Source: Oscillospiraceae bacterium
GTDB lineage: Bacteria; Bacillota; Clostridia; Oscillospirales; Oscillospiraceae
DNA: 32,584 nucleotides
Assembly (NCBI GenBank): GCA_015068325.1
Contig: SVKQ01000003.1
Span: forward strand, 1 to 32,584
Direction: 5' to 3'
How positions within the stretch are numbered: position 1 is the first letter of the stretch; each line of letters opens with the position of its first letter. Of this stretch, positions 14,760 to 23,204 are shown in pieces. A program made the position numbers and the translations under genes. Under the pieces are notes generated by a model. It was not told the origin of the DNA and made no database searches. It saw nothing but the letters and a program-made list of their open reading frames with translations.

Positions 14760-17549
14760 ATGGCGCAGATGACCCGCGACGAAAAGATCTTCAAGCTGGG
14801 GAAGATCATCACCGACCGCAAGGAGATCCTGCTCGGGCTGGAGAAGATGAGCACCGAGTCCCCCGAGTACTGGGGCATCGACTGCGGACTGCAGTACGCC
14901 GAGCGGCGCTACGGCAGGGACGTGGCCGACGACTGCCTGGACCTGGCCCTGAAGATGGGCAAGCGCAAGCCCAAGACCTTCGCCCAGCTGCAGAAGCTGA
15001 GCGGCTATGACGACGGGCGGTTGACCACGGTGCTGGAGGCCCTGTGCCAGGCCAGCCTGGTGGAGTGGCACTTCGAGAACCTGGACGGCAAAAACCCCGA
15101 CCACGAGCAGCGCTGGGTGCTGGACATGTTCGTGCCCGGCAGCGCCGAGATCATGACCATGCGGCCGGAGATCTCACCGGTGACGCCCCAGGTGGCCGAC
15201 TTCTTCGAGCGGATGACCTATCTGCCCCTGGCCGGCATCACCCAGATGGTGCCCCCCGGCGGCGCCGGCATCGGCATGCACGTGATCCCCGTGGAGCAGG
15301 CCATCCCCGCCGAGTGCGAGTCGCTGCCCATCGAGCACCTGAGCCACTGGCTGAAGAAGTACGAGGGCCACATCGGCGTGGGCATCTGCTCCTGCCGCAA
15401 GCAGCAGCGCATCCGGGGCGAGGGCTCCGGCGACATCGAGCAGTACTGGTGCCTGGGCGTGGGCGACTTCGCCGACTACTGCCGCGAGACCGGCATGGGC
15501 CACGACGTCACCTATGACGAGGCCATGGAGATCCTGCGCAAGGCCGAGGAGAAGGGCTACGTCCACCAGATCACCAACATCGACGGCGAGAACAAGATCT
15601 TCGGCCTGTGCAACTGCGCCGTGGGCGTGTGCAACGCCCTGCGTACCAGCCAGCTCTTCAACACGCCCAACATGTCCCGCTCCGCCTACACCGCCGAGGT
15701 CAACGCCGAAAACTGCGTGGCCTGCGGCAAGTGCGTGGAGGTCTGTCCCGCCGGCGCGGTGCGCCTGGGCCAGAAGCTGTGCACCACCCACGGCGAGGTG
15801 GAGTACCCCAGGGCGGAGCTGCCCGACGACAACGTGTGGGGCGAGGACAAGTGGAACTGGAACTACAAGAACGAGAACGGCGTCATCCAGACCTGGCCCA
15901 CCGGCACCGCCCCCTGCAAGACCGCCTGCCCGCTGCACATCGCCATCCAGGGCTACATCAAGCTGGCCAGCGAGGGCAAGTACCGGGAGGCGCTGGAGCT
16001 GATCAAGCGGGACAACCCGTTCCCCGCCGTGTGTGGCGCCATCTGCCGCAAGTACTGCGAGGATGAGTGCACCCGCGGCAGCGTGGACGAGGCCCTGGCC
16101 ATCGACGACATCAAGCAGTTCATCGCCGCCCAGGATCTCCGCGCCGAGCACCGCTACGTGCCGCCCATGGTGTCCACCACCCGGGAGCACTTCGACCAGA
16201 AGATCGCCATAATCGGCTCCGGCCCCGCCGGCCTGGCCTGCGCCTACTTCCTGGCCATCGAGGGCTACTACCCCGTGGTGTTCGAGAAGGACGCCGTGCC
16301 CGGCGGCATGATGGTCACCGGCATCCCCGGCTTCCGGCTGGAGAAGGACGTGGTCAACGCCGAGATCGACATCCTGCGGGAGATGGGCGTGCAGTTCCGC
16401 TGCGGCGTGGAGGTGGGCAGGGACGTGACCATCCGGCAGCTGCGGGACGAGGGCTACAAGGGCTTCTTCGTGGCCGTCGGCCTGCAGTACGGCGGGCGGC
16501 TGAACGTGCCCGGCGACGACGCCGCCGGCGTGATGCCCGGCGTGGACTATCTGAAGGCCGTGAACGCCGGCACCGCCGCGCCCCTGCACGGCAACGTGGT
16601 GGTCATCGGCGGCGGCAACATCGGCGCCGACGTGGCCCGCACCGCCATCCGCCAGGGGGCGGAGAGCGTGCAGCTGTACTGCCTGGAGAGCTACGACGAG
16701 ATGCCCATGGGCGAGGAGGACCAGGCGCTGTGCAAGGCCGACGGCGTGACGCTGCACCCCGGCTGGGGCCAGACGGAGATCCTGACCGGGGACGACGGCG
16801 CCTGCGCCGGCATCCGCTTCCGCCGCTGCACCCGGGTGAAGGACGGCGAGGGCCGCTTCGACCCGCAGTTCGACGACGGCGAGACCGCCGGGGAGCGCTG
16901 CACCGCGGTGCTGTACTGCATCGGCCAGAAGGCGGAGTGGAAGGAGCTGCTCTCCGGCACGAAGGTGGAGTTCAACCGCAACGGCACCGCCAAGGCCGAC
17001 CCCGTCACGCTGCAGACCGCCGAGCCCGACATCTTCGTGGGCGGCGACGTGTACGCCGGGCAGAAGTTCGTGGTGGACGCCCTGGCCATGGGCCGGGAGG
17101 GCGCCGTGTCGCTGCACCGGTTCGTCAACGAGGGCCAGAGCCTGACCATCCACCGCAACACCCGCCATTTCGTCGCCCTGGACAAGGACGAGGTGGTGCT
17201 GCCGGTGGACGCCTACAAAAAGCCGGCGCGGGCCGTGAAGGGCGTGGACCCGGCCAAGGTGCGCACCATGCGGGACGAGCACCTGCTCTTCACCGAGGAG
17301 CAGATCAAGTCCGAGGCCTCCCGCTGCCTGAGCTGCGGCCGCAGCGTGGTGGACACCAACAAGTGCCTGGGCTGCGGCATGTGCACCGTCCAGTGCAGGT
17401 TCGACGCCATCCACCTGGTGCGCAGCATGGGCGACGCCTATTCGAAGATGATCCCGGCGGAGGACAAGTTCAAGGCCATCGGCGCCTACGCCGCCAAGCG
17501 CAGCGTGAAGATCCTGCGCAGGAAGGCCGCGGCCAAGTCCGCCAAGTGA
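14760..17549 (+). CDS. GltD-like Fe-S flavin oxidoreductase, 929 residues
   Basis: This large cytosolic redox protein starts at MAQMTRDEKIF behind GAAGGGAG. Domains run in order. Residues about 1-200 look winged-helix-like. A cysteine cluster follows: GICSCRKQQRI (about 208), then LCNCAVGVC. CVACGKCVEVCP (about 319) binds one [4Fe-4S] cluster. CKTACPLHIAIQG (about 386) begins a GltD/dihydropyrimidine dehydrogenase N-terminal domain with ICRKYCEDEC. GSGPAG (about 487) binds FAD and GGGNIGAD (about 617) binds NAD(P)H. The C-terminus has CLSCGR and CLGCGMCTVQC, a second ferredoxin-type site. The family passes electrons from NAD(P)H via FAD and clusters. It lacks the glutamate synthase large subunit nearby, so glutamate synthesis is unlikely. 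Position between hypB and hypA is unusual. Confidence 0.9.
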   Translation: MAQMTRDEKIFKLGKIITDRKEILLGLEKMSTESPEYWGIDCGLQYAERRYGRDVADDCLDLALKMGKRKPKTFAQLQKLSGYDDGRLTTVLEALCQASLVEWHFENLDGKNPDHEQRWVLDMFVPGSAEIMTMRPEISPVTPQVADFFERMTYLPLAGITQMVPPGGAGIGMHVIPVEQAIPAECESLPIEHLSHWLKKYEGHIGVGICSCRKQQRIRGEGSGDIEQYWCLGVGDFADYCRETGMGHDVTYDEAMEILRKAEEKGYVHQITNIDGENKIFGLCNCAVGVCNALRTSQLFNTPNMSRSAYTAEVNAENCVACGKCVEVCPAGAVRLGQKLCTTHGEVEYPRAELPDDNVWGEDKWNWNYKNENGVIQTWPTGTAPCKTACPLHIAIQGYIKLASEGKYREALELIKRDNPFPAVCGAICRKYCEDECTRGSVDEALAIDDIKQFIAAQDLRAEHRYVPPMVSTTREHFDQKIAIIGSGPAGLACAYFLAIEGYYPVVFEKDAVPGGMMVTGIPGFRLEKDVVNAEIDILREMGVQFRCGVEVGRDVTIRQLRDEGYKGFFVAVGLQYGGRLNVPGDDAAGVMPGVDYLKAVNAGTAAPLHGNVVVIGGGNIGADVARTAIRQGAESVQLYCLESYDEMPMGEEDQALCKADGVTLHPGWGQTEILTGDDGACAGIRFRRCTRVKDGEGRFDPQFDDGETAGERCTAVLYCIGQKAEWKELLSGTKVEFNRNGTAKADPVTLQTAEPDIFVGGDVYAGQKFVVDALAMGREGAVSLHRFVNEGQSLTIHRNTRHFVALDKDEVVLPVDAYKKPARAVKGVDPAKVRTMRDEHLLFTEEQIKSEASRCLSCGRSVVDTNKCLGCGMCTVQCRFDAIHLVRSMGDAYSKMIPAEDKFKAIGAYAAKRSVKILRRKAAAKSAK

Positions 17550-17552
17550 GCC

Positions 17553-17897
17553 ATGCACGAGCTGGGACTGGTGAATTATGTGGTCAAGCAGGTCACGCGG
17601 ATCGCCGAGGAGAACAGGGTCTCCCGGATCTGCTCGGTGACGCTGGAGTTCGGGGAGGTGTCGGGCATCGTGCCCTCGTACCTCAACGACTACTGGAACT
17701 GGTACACCAAAAAGTTCCCGCTGTTCGACGGGGCGAAGCTGGTGTGCGAGACGATCCCCGCCGTGACCTGGTGCGACGGCTGCAAGAGGACGTACCCCAC
17801 CGTGCGGTACGGCAAGACCTGCCCGTACTGCGGCGGCGGCGAGACGTGGCTGCAGCAGGGCAACGAGATGAACATCAAGCAGATCGAGGTGGAGTGA
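17553..17897 (+). CDS. hypA: Nickel metallochaperone HypA
   Basis: This 114-residue protein begins MHELGLVNYV. The N-terminal Met-His-Glu is the conserved nickel site. Two zinc-binding CxxC pairs are visible: WCDGCKRTYPT and CPYCGG. HypA takes nickel from HypB and hands it to a client enzyme. It starts 3 bases after the oxidoreductase stop, so the two are co-transcribed. The HypA/HypB pair without hydrogenase genes in the window suggests delivery to a hydrogenase encoded elsewhere, or to a different nickel enzyme. Confidence 0.93.
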   Translation: MHELGLVNYVVKQVTRIAEENRVSRICSVTLEFGEVSGIVPSYLNDYWNWYTKKFPLFDGAKLVCETIPAVTWCDGCKRTYPTVRYGKTCPYCGGGETWLQQGNEMNIKQIEVE

Positions 17898-17934
17898 CCC
17901 CGGTCGGCGCGCCGTGAAAAAAAGGAGGAAGCAC

Positions 17935-18120
17935 ATGGACAACCAGGAGCTGCGCACCCGGAAGGAGGAGCTGGGCCTGAGCGATTTCAAGGTCAACTAC
18001 AAGACCGGCGTCCATCTGGGCGTCATCGAGGATTTCTTCGCCGGCCGGACCGAGACGCTGGACCCCAGGGACCGGAAGCGGATCGAGGACTTGATCGAGG
18101 CCGAGGGAAAGAAAAAATAG
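17935..18120 (+). CDS. Small HTH-like protein, 61 residues
   Basis: The ATG at 17935 is preceded by AAAAGGAGGAAGCAC; an upstream in-frame GTG would include that site. The protein reads as one short helix-turn-helix-like unit: RKEELGLSDFKVNYKTGVHL, then GVIEDFFAGRTETLDPRDRK. This resembles a lambda-repressor-type fold, with no additional domain. It follows hypA by 37 bases and is probably co-transcribed, so it might regulate this operon. No homologue with known function is recognised, and DNA binding is inference. Confidence 0.7.
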   Translation: MDNQELRTRKEELGLSDFKVNYKTGVHLGVIEDFFAGRTETLDPRDRKRIEDLIEAEGKKK

Positions 18121-18211
18121 GGGCGGGCAGAGGCTCGCCTGACAGAGCGCCGCGGCCAATGGCCACGGCGCTTCGCCGTTGGCAGGGCGGGAGCGGCGCC
18201 GCGGCGGCGCG

Positions 18212-18248
18212 AAAAAGGGCCGGCGTGCCGTGAAGCACGCCGGCCTTT
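18212..18248. terminator. Bidirectional terminator between convergent genes
   Basis: GGCCGGCGTGC (18218-18228) pairs with GCACGCCGGCC (18235-18245). It is flanked by AAAAA upstream and TTT downstream, so both the hypB operon and the minus-strand hydrolase gene have a usable T-tract. A second imperfect stem around GGCC-AAT-GGCC lies near 18140-18164. Confidence 0.8.
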
Positions 18249-18265
18249 GCCGTGCCGGGGGGGTG

Positions 18266-19051
18266 TCAGTCCGACGGGGCGTCGGGGCGGTCCGCCTCGC
18301 CGAAGGAGGCGTACAGCTCGGGGCGGTCATAGCCCGTGTGGAAGCGGTAGGGGTCCAGCAGACGCCGCAGCGTGCGGCGCAGGGAGGTGCCCACGTCCAC
18401 CCGGCGGATCATGAGGAAGCCCCGGAAGGGGGGCATGTAGGTGACGATGTCGTTGACGTCGGAGAAGTTCCAGCACTCCTCGTACACCGTGTCCAGATAC
18501 CGCCGCATCCGTTGGTCATTGGACCGGACGCTCTTGAAGGGACGGACGCTGCCGAAGGTGAACAGGTGGGGCCGGACGCCGAAGTTGTAGTGCAGGTCCT
18601 GGCAGCACAGGCTGGCCTGGCCGGAGCCCAGCGACCAGCCCAGGATCTCCGTGGCGGCCTCCGGGTGCTGCTGGTGCAGCTCCTGCCACTGACTGCGCAC
18701 GTCCCGCTTGATGGTGCGGTACATGTCGCCCCAGCCGTGGTGGACCCGCAGCTGCAGCGGCTCGCCCTCGAAGGTGATGGCGTCGTAGTACTTGCTGGAG
18801 AACTCCACCACGTTGGCGAACCAATCCGCCAGACCCATGGTGCGCTGGAAGTTCAGCTGGATCACGTCCCGCTCCGGCTCGTAGTGGATCTCGTAGTTCA
18901 CCTCGTGCCGCAGGCCCAGCGCCTTTTCCAGCGAGCTGGTGCAGTAGCTGACGGCGGTATAGGTGACGGGAAAGGTGGAGCGGCCGGTGCCGTTGTAGTC
19001 CTCGCTGGTGTTGATGAAGTACTGCTCAAAGGGCAGACGACGGTATGCCAT
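18266..19051 (-). CDS. Lipase-like alpha/beta hydrolase
   Basis: This 261-residue cytosolic protein has no signal peptide. The start chosen is MAYRRLPFEQY, with GAGAGGAG about nine bases ahead. The nucleophile elbow GWSLGSGQASLC has the class 3 lipase G-x-S-x-G pattern. Before it come HHGWGDMYRTIK and DVRSQWQELHQQHP, the typical class 3 run-up. After it come FTFGSVRPFKS and a likely acidic residue in FSDVNDIVTYMPPF. The catalytic His may be the one in RFHTGYD. Class 3 lipases cleave ester bonds in acylglycerols or phospholipids; an intracellular target is possible. It has its own promoter and faces the hypB operon across a shared terminator. Confidence 0.78.
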   Translation of the reverse strand: MAYRRLPFEQYFINTSEDYNGTGRSTFPVTYTAVSYCTSSLEKALGLRHEVNYEIHYEPERDVIQLNFQRTMGLADWFANVVEFSSKYYDAITFEGEPLQLRVHHGWGDMYRTIKRDVRSQWQELHQQHPEAATEILGWSLGSGQASLCCQDLHYNFGVRPHLFTFGSVRPFKSVRSNDQRMRRYLDTVYEECWNFSDVNDIVTYMPPFRGFLMIRRVDVGTSLRRTLRRLLDPYRFHTGYDRPELYASFGEADRPDAPSD

Positions 19052-19099
19052 GGCGGACAACTCCTCTCCGTGAGATGGCCCGGACGGGCCTGCAGATCA

Positions 19100-19128
19100 A
19101 GTATAGCACAGGGACGCCCGGCGCGCAA
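19100..19128 (-). promoter_or_regulatory. SigA-type promoter of the lipase-like gene
   Basis: On the minus strand TTGCGC (19128-19123), 17 bases, TATACT (19105-19100). The leader to the start at 19051 is about 42 bases. Confidence 0.7.
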
Positions 19129-19155
19129 GGAGGCGCGGGCGGGGGACGATGCAGA

Positions 19156-19201
19156 CAGGCGGATATACCGGCCAGCAGGAGCTGACAGGTATATCCGCCT
19201 G
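19156..19201 (-). repeat. Inverted repeat downstream of the ABC ATPase gene
   Basis: CAGGCGGATATACC (19156-19169) pairs perfectly with 19188-19201 across an 18-base loop. It lies just past the ATPase stop. There is no T-tract, so it may stabilise the 3' end or act as a weak terminator. Confidence 0.6.
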
Positions 19202-19211
19202 ACAAATACGG

Positions 19212-19937
19212 TCACAGCACCTTGGCCAGGAAGCTGCGGGTGCGCGGCTCACGGGGGGCGGCGAACAGCGACGCGGGAGGACCCTCCTCCACGATGACGC
19301 CGTCGTCCATGAAGATCACGCGGTCCGCCGCCTCGCGGGCAAAGCCCATCTCGTGGGTGACGATGACCAGCGTCAGGCCCCGGTGGGCCAGCGACTTCAT
19401 CACGTCCAGCACCTCGCCCACCATCTCCGGGTCCAGGGCCGAGGTGGGCTCGTCGAAGAGGATGATCTCCGGGTCCATGGCCAGGGCCCGGGCGATGGCC
19501 ACCCGCTGCTTCTGCCCGCCGGAGAGCTCCGACGGCCACGCGCGGGCCTTGTCCGCCAGACCCATCTGCTCCAGCAGGGCCAGGGCCCGCTCCTCCGCCC
19601 GGGCCGGATCGGCCAGCAGCACCTTCCGGGGGCCGATGGTCAGGTTGTCCAGCACCGTCAGGTGGGGGAACAGGTTGAACTGCTGGAACACCATGCCCAT
19701 CCGGGTGCGGATGGCGTCCTCGTTGGCGGCGGTCAGCTCCGCGCCGTCGATGCGCACGGTGCCGGCGTCGGCCGGCTCCAGCCGGTTCAGACAGCGCAGG
19801 AACGTGCTCTTGCCGGAGCCGGAGGGCCCGATGATGCAGACCACCTCGTTGCGCGACACCGACAGGTCCACGCCCCGCAGCACCTCCAGCGCGCCGAAGC
19901 TCTTGCGGATGCCGGAGGCCTCGATGATACAGTCCAT
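19212..19937 (-). CDS. Amino acid ABC transporter ATP-binding protein
   Basis: This 241-residue ATPase energises import of a polar amino acid or its analogue. Motifs in order: [14 protein letters not shown] (Walker A), [14 protein letters not shown] (Q-loop), [16 protein letters not shown] (signature), [14 protein letters not shown] (Walker B), VIVTHEM (H-loop). This is the GlnQ/HisP-type arrangement. The ATG at 19937 is chosen because GAGGAGG precedes it; an earlier GTG overlaps the permease stop. It is the last gene of the operon M20 peptidase-binding protein-permease-ATPase. Confidence 0.95.
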   Translation of the reverse strand: MDCIIEASGIRKSFGALEVLRGVDLSVSRNEVVCIIGPSGSGKSTFLRCLNRLEPADAGTVRIDGAELTAANEDAIRTRMGMVFQQFNLFPHLTVLDNLTIGPRKVLLADPARAEERALALLEQMGLADKARAWPSELSGGQKQRVAIARALAMDPEIILFDEPTSALDPEMVGEVLDVMKSLAHRGLTLVIVTHEMGFAREAADRVIFMDDGVIVEEGPPASLFAAPREPRTRSFLAKVL

Positions 19938-19951
19938 GGCAGCGCCTCCTC

Positions 19952-20623
19952 TCACGGCGCCTTGGCGCCGGCGGCCAGCTTACGCTCCATCAGCCGCACC
20001 AGGCGGGAGGTGGGATACGTCAGCAGCAGGTACACCAGCGCCACGCCGATATACGCCTGGAAGGTGTGGAAGGTGGCGGCGTTCCACAGCGCGCCCTTGC
20101 GCAGGATCTCCACCACGCCCACATAGGAGAGCACCGACGTCTCCTTGATGAGCGTCACGAACTCGTTGCCCAGGGCCGGCAGCACGATCTTCAGCGCCTG
20201 GGGCAGGATGATGAGGCGCATGGCCTGGCGCCGGGTCATGCCCAGGCTCAGGGCCGCCTCCGTCTGGCTGCGGTCCACCGCTTGGATGCCGCCGCGGATC
20301 ACCTCGGCCACGTAGGCGGCGCTGTTGCCGCCGCAGACGATCAGCGCCGGGATGATGAGATACGGCCACTTGAACGGCGTGCCCAGGTGCTGCAGCAGCT
20401 GGGGCAGGCCATAGGCCATGATCAGCGCCTGGACGATCATGGGCGTGCCGCGGATGACCTCCACATAGACGCCGGAGACGCACCGCAGCACCCGGCTGCG
20501 GGAGAGCTTCATCAGCGCCAGCAGCAGCCCCAGGAGCACGCCCAGGGCCAGGGCGAACAGCGTGACGCCCACCGTGACCGGCACGCCCTCCAGCGCCACC
20601 AGAAATCCCTTTACATACAGCAT
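19952..20623 (-). CDS. Amino acid ABC transporter permease (HisM/GlnP type)
   Basis: This 223-residue membrane protein has about five helices. [20 protein letters not shown] and the EAA loop [20 protein letters not shown] are diagnostic for the polar amino acid permease family. The EAA loop contacts the ATPase. GGAGGGACGCC precedes the ATG. A single permease gene suggests that it forms a homodimer. Neighbour spacing is short (16 and 14 bases). Confidence 0.95.
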   Translation of the reverse strand: MLYVKGFLVALEGVPVTVGVTLFALALGVLLGLLLALMKLSRSRVLRCVSGVYVEVIRGTPMIVQALIMAYGLPQLLQHLGTPFKWPYLIIPALIVCGGNSAAYVAEVIRGGIQAVDRSQTEAALSLGMTRRQAMRLIILPQALKIVLPALGNEFVTLIKETSVLSYVGVVEILRKGALWNAATFHTFQAYIGVALVYLLLTYPTSRLVRLMERKLAAGAKAP

Positions 20624-20639
20624 GGCGTCCCTCCGGCGC

Positions 20640-21416
20640 TTACTTCAGGCCCCACTTCTCCAGCAGCTTGTCGTAGGTGCCGTTGTCCATCACGTTCTTC
20701 AGCCCGGCGTTGATCTTGTCCAGCAGCTCGCTGTTGCCCTTCTGCACGGCGAAGCCCAGGTCCTCGTAGTTGCTGCGGTCGCCCACCACCTTGAGGTCGT
20801 CGGGGTGCTGCTTCATGAAGGAGTCCACGATGCTCTTGCCGGCCATGACGGCGTCCACGTCGCCGTTCATCAGCTGCAGCACGCAGGTGTCAAAGCCGTC
20901 CAGGATCACGGCCTGGCCCAGCTTGCCCTCGGCCACCATCGCCTCCAGATCGTCGGCGTAGTTGGTGGCGATCTGGGTGGCCACCTTGTGGGAGGCGGTC
21001 AGGCTGTCGAGCCCGGTGATGTCGGTGTTGCCCACCTGCACCAGCAGGGCCGAGCCGTCGGTCCAGTAGGGCTCGGAGAAGTCCACGCGGGCCTGCCGCT
21101 CCGGGTCGCCGGACCACATGCCGGCGGCGATGATGTCGCCGTTGCCGGTCTCGATGGCGGGGATCAGCGCCTCGAAGGCCATGTCCGTGAACTCCACGGC
21201 AAAGCCCTGGTCGGCGCCGATGGCGGCGATGAGGTCCATGTCGAAGCCCACGATGGCGCCGCTGTCGTCCACGGTGTCAAAGGGGGGGAAGGTGGCGTTG
21301 GTGAGCACCTTGTAGGTGGGGGTGTCGCTCTTGCCGCCGCAGGCGCACAGCGCCAGCGCCAGGACCAGCGCGCAGAGGGCGGCGGACAGCCGCTTGGTGA
21401 AATGCATATATTTCAT
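20640..21416 (-). CDS. Amino acid ABC transporter substrate-binding lipoprotein
   Basis: This 258-residue protein has a signal ending LALCAC, with lipidation at the cysteine. The periplasmic-binding-protein type 3 pattern follows: YKVLTNATFPPFDTVDDSGA, then IVGFDMDLIAAIG, and FSEPYW in the hinge region. It carries the substrate to the GlnP-type permease. The ligand is probably a polar amino acid; the binding-pocket residues cannot be assigned by eye. AAAGGAATAAACATC sets the ATG. Confidence 0.94.
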   Translation of the reverse strand: MKYMHFTKRLSAALCALVLALALCACGGKSDTPTYKVLTNATFPPFDTVDDSGAIVGFDMDLIAAIGADQGFAVEFTDMAFEALIPAIETGNGDIIAAGMWSGDPERQARVDFSEPYWTDGSALLVQVGNTDITGLDSLTASHKVATQIATNYADDLEAMVAEGKLGQAVILDGFDTCVLQLMNGDVDAVMAGKSIVDSFMKQHPDDLKVVGDRSNYEDLGFAVQKGNSELLDKINAGLKNVMDNGTYDKLLEKWGLK

Positions 21417-21441
21417 GATGTTTATTCCTTTCTTTTTACAC

Positions 21442-22671
21442 TCAGCTCATCAGCTTGACGAGCGTATACATATAGACCTTGATGCAGTTGAGATAGTTCT
21501 CGATGGACACGCGCTCATCGGCGCAGGCGATGCGGCTGGTGCCCGGGCCGAACCAGGGGTAGTCGCCCCCCACGGCGCGCTTGATGTAGGCCACGTCGCA
21601 GCCGCCGATCTTGGTGAAGTGGCGGGGGGTGCGGCCCAGCAGCTCGCGGCAGCTCTCGTCGATGGCGGCCACCACGGGGCTGGACTCGTCCACCCGGTAG
21701 ATGGGGGTGTCCGGCTCGCAGGGGCCCTGGAAGCTGTAGGCAAAGGCGGGATCCTCCGCCTTCACCGCCTCCAGCGCGGCGATGATCTCCGCGTCCACGC
21801 TGGCGGGGGATTCGCCGGTGATGTAGCGGCGGTCCACGCAGATCTCGGCGCGGCGGGGATAGTTGTTCACGGCGGTGCCGGCGTGGAACTTGGTCACGGC
21901 CAGGTGGGCCTTGCCCAGGTCGTCGGCCGGGCGGGCGTTCACCTCGCGGGCCAGGGCCTGCAGCGCCGCCACGGCCTTCATGCCCTTGGCGATGGCGTCC
22001 TCGCCGCCGTAGCGGTTGTCCGGGTCGTCGGGGGAGATGTCCTTGGCCGCGTGGCCGCCGTCGCCGTACACGGTGACGCGGCAGGGGTACACGCCGCCGT
22101 GGCCCACCAGCATGTCGGTGGTGTGCTCGTCGGGGCTGCTGGGCTCCATGCTGATGCCGAAGTCGGCGTGGATCAGATCCTCCTCCAGCAGGGAGAGGAT
22201 GCCGTACTGCCCGCCGCTCTCCTCGTCGGAGACGTAGTTGAGCACCACGGTGCCCTTGGGGTCGAAGCCCATGTCCTTGAGCAGCTTCACCGCCATCAGG
22301 GCGGCGCAGTCGCCGCTCTTCATGTCGGAGGCGCCGCGGCCGTAGACGCAGCCGTCCCGGATCTCGCCGGACCAGGGGTCGTAATCGGGGTCGTCAGACT
22401 CGGTGGCGGGGAACACGTCCATGTGGCCGTTGAAGAGGAAGGTCTTGCCGGGGCGGCTGCCCTGCCAGCGGGCGATGTAGTTGGGGCGATCCGCCATGTA
22501 CACACGGGTGTCCACGTCGATGCCCAGCGTGTCCAGCCATCGGCCCACCACGCGGGCCATCGGCAGCTCCGAGCCGGTGGGGCTGGGCGCACGCAGCGCC
22601 TCCACCAGGCATCGCAGTACTTCGTCCCTGTTTCGTTCTACTTGTCGGATGATGTCTTGGGGTGTGATCAT
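21442..22671 (-). CDS. M20-family metallopeptidase (ArgE/DapE type)
   Basis: This 409-residue cytosolic hydrolase starts at MITPQDIIRQVERN with AAAGGAGAACC ahead. Metal-site motifs in order: LFNGHMDVFP (His), GRGASDMKSGD (bridging Asp), YVSDEESGG (catalytic Glu pair), and FHAGTAVNNYPRRAEICVDR in the dimerisation domain. The family removes acyl groups or cleaves small peptides, using two metal ions. The C-terminal segment reads WFGPGTSRIACADERVSIEN, where the usual metal-ligand His in an AHxxDE pattern appears absent. It is first in an operon with an amino acid ABC transporter, which suggests that the enzyme releases the amino acid the transporter imports, or processes it after uptake. Confidence 0.9.
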   Translation of the reverse strand: MITPQDIIRQVERNRDEVLRCLVEALRAPSPTGSELPMARVVGRWLDTLGIDVDTRVYMADRPNYIARWQGSRPGKTFLFNGHMDVFPATESDDPDYDPWSGEIRDGCVYGRGASDMKSGDCAALMAVKLLKDMGFDPKGTVVLNYVSDEESGGQYGILSLLEEDLIHADFGISMEPSSPDEHTTDMLVGHGGVYPCRVTVYGDGGHAAKDISPDDPDNRYGGEDAIAKGMKAVAALQALAREVNARPADDLGKAHLAVTKFHAGTAVNNYPRRAEICVDRRYITGESPASVDAEIIAALEAVKAEDPAFAYSFQGPCEPDTPIYRVDESSPVVAAIDESCRELLGRTPRHFTKIGGCDVAYIKRAVGGDYPWFGPGTSRIACADERVSIENYLNCIKVYMYTLVKLMS

Positions 22672-22775
22672 AGCGGTTCTCCTTTCTCCGTTTGTGGTGC
22701 AATTCCTACCGTTTCGGGCCGTCAGCCGCTTTGCTGCTTTAACGCGATAATACGGTAAAAATTGTAATTGCACAC

Positions 22776-22804
22776 ATTATAGCGCGGGTGCGCGGGCATT
22801 GCAA
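22776..22804 (-). promoter_or_regulatory. SigA-type promoter of the M20-ABC operon
   Basis: On the minus strand TTGCAA (22804-22799), 17 bases, TATAAT (22781-22776). The leader to the M20 start is about 98 bases. Confidence 0.85.
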
Positions 22805-22849
22805 ACGGAAAATACGGGGCGGGAGAAAATTTGTAGTGACTATCAGTGG

Positions 22850-22879
22850 TGCACAAATAAAGATACCTCTTTTTGTGCA
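22850..22879. promoter_or_regulatory. Inverted repeat between divergent promoters
   Basis: TGCACAAA (22850-22857) and TTTGTGCA (22872-22879) form perfect arms; inner AAGA/TCTT adds pairs with a 2-base bulge. It lies between the M20 and trxA promoters, so it could be an operator or a hairpin. No terminator T-tract is seen. Confidence 0.4.
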
Positions 22880-22927
22880 AAATGTGGATAGCCTGCGGAT
22901 GCGGTGAAAAAAATTCCCCCGGCGGTA

Positions 22928-22956
22928 TTGACAAGCGGGAGAAGATTTGATAAAAT
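22928..22956 (+). promoter_or_regulatory. SigA-type promoter of trxA
   Basis: TTGACA (22928-22933), 17 bases, TAAAAT (22951-22956). The transcript would start near 22964, giving a leader of about 330 bases that includes the TTCGAC repeat array and the 15-bp repeats. Confidence 0.8.
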
Positions 22957-23049
22957 TCAATTGTACACAAGATAAATGATGCCGGGCGGCGGGAGAGCGG
23001 GCGCGACGGCGCGCCGGGCGGGGAGGACGCCGCGGCGCAGCGGGCCGCT

Positions 23050-23187
23050 TTCGACAAAATCCGCACATTTCGACGAAATCCGCAGTTTCGACGAAATCCG
23101 CACATTTCGACAAAATCCGCACATTTCGACGAAATCCGCATGTTTCGACGAAATCCGCAGTTTTCGACGAAATCCGCAGGTGCGGAG
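23050..23187. repeat. TTCGAC tandem repeat array, copy 2
   Basis: Seven TTCGAC cores occur at 23050, 23069, 23087, 23106, 23125, 23144 and 23163, spaced 19, 18, 19, 19, 19, 19. The unit consensus is TTCGACGAAATCCGCANWT with G/A variation at the seventh base. The last unit ends GCAGGTGCGG, exactly as in the array at 11885. GTGCGG is complementary to the CCGCAC of inner units. Nothing in the reverse-strand frames is likely to be a protein, because the 19-base period shifts frame every unit. Confidence 0.95.
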
Positions 23188-23204
23188 GGGCGCCGGGCGG
23201 CGCG

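Noticed and set aside
15174-17996. A 940-residue minus-strand frame across the oxidoreductase gene
   Set aside because: The sense strand encodes clear FAD, NAD(P)H and Fe-S motifs. The reverse frame is rich in Ala, Val, His and Gly with no domain.
11885-23187. CRISPR arrays in the TTCGAC repeats
   Set aside because: Units are 18-19 bases long and directly adjacent, with no unique spacers of 30-40 bases and no cas genes nearby.
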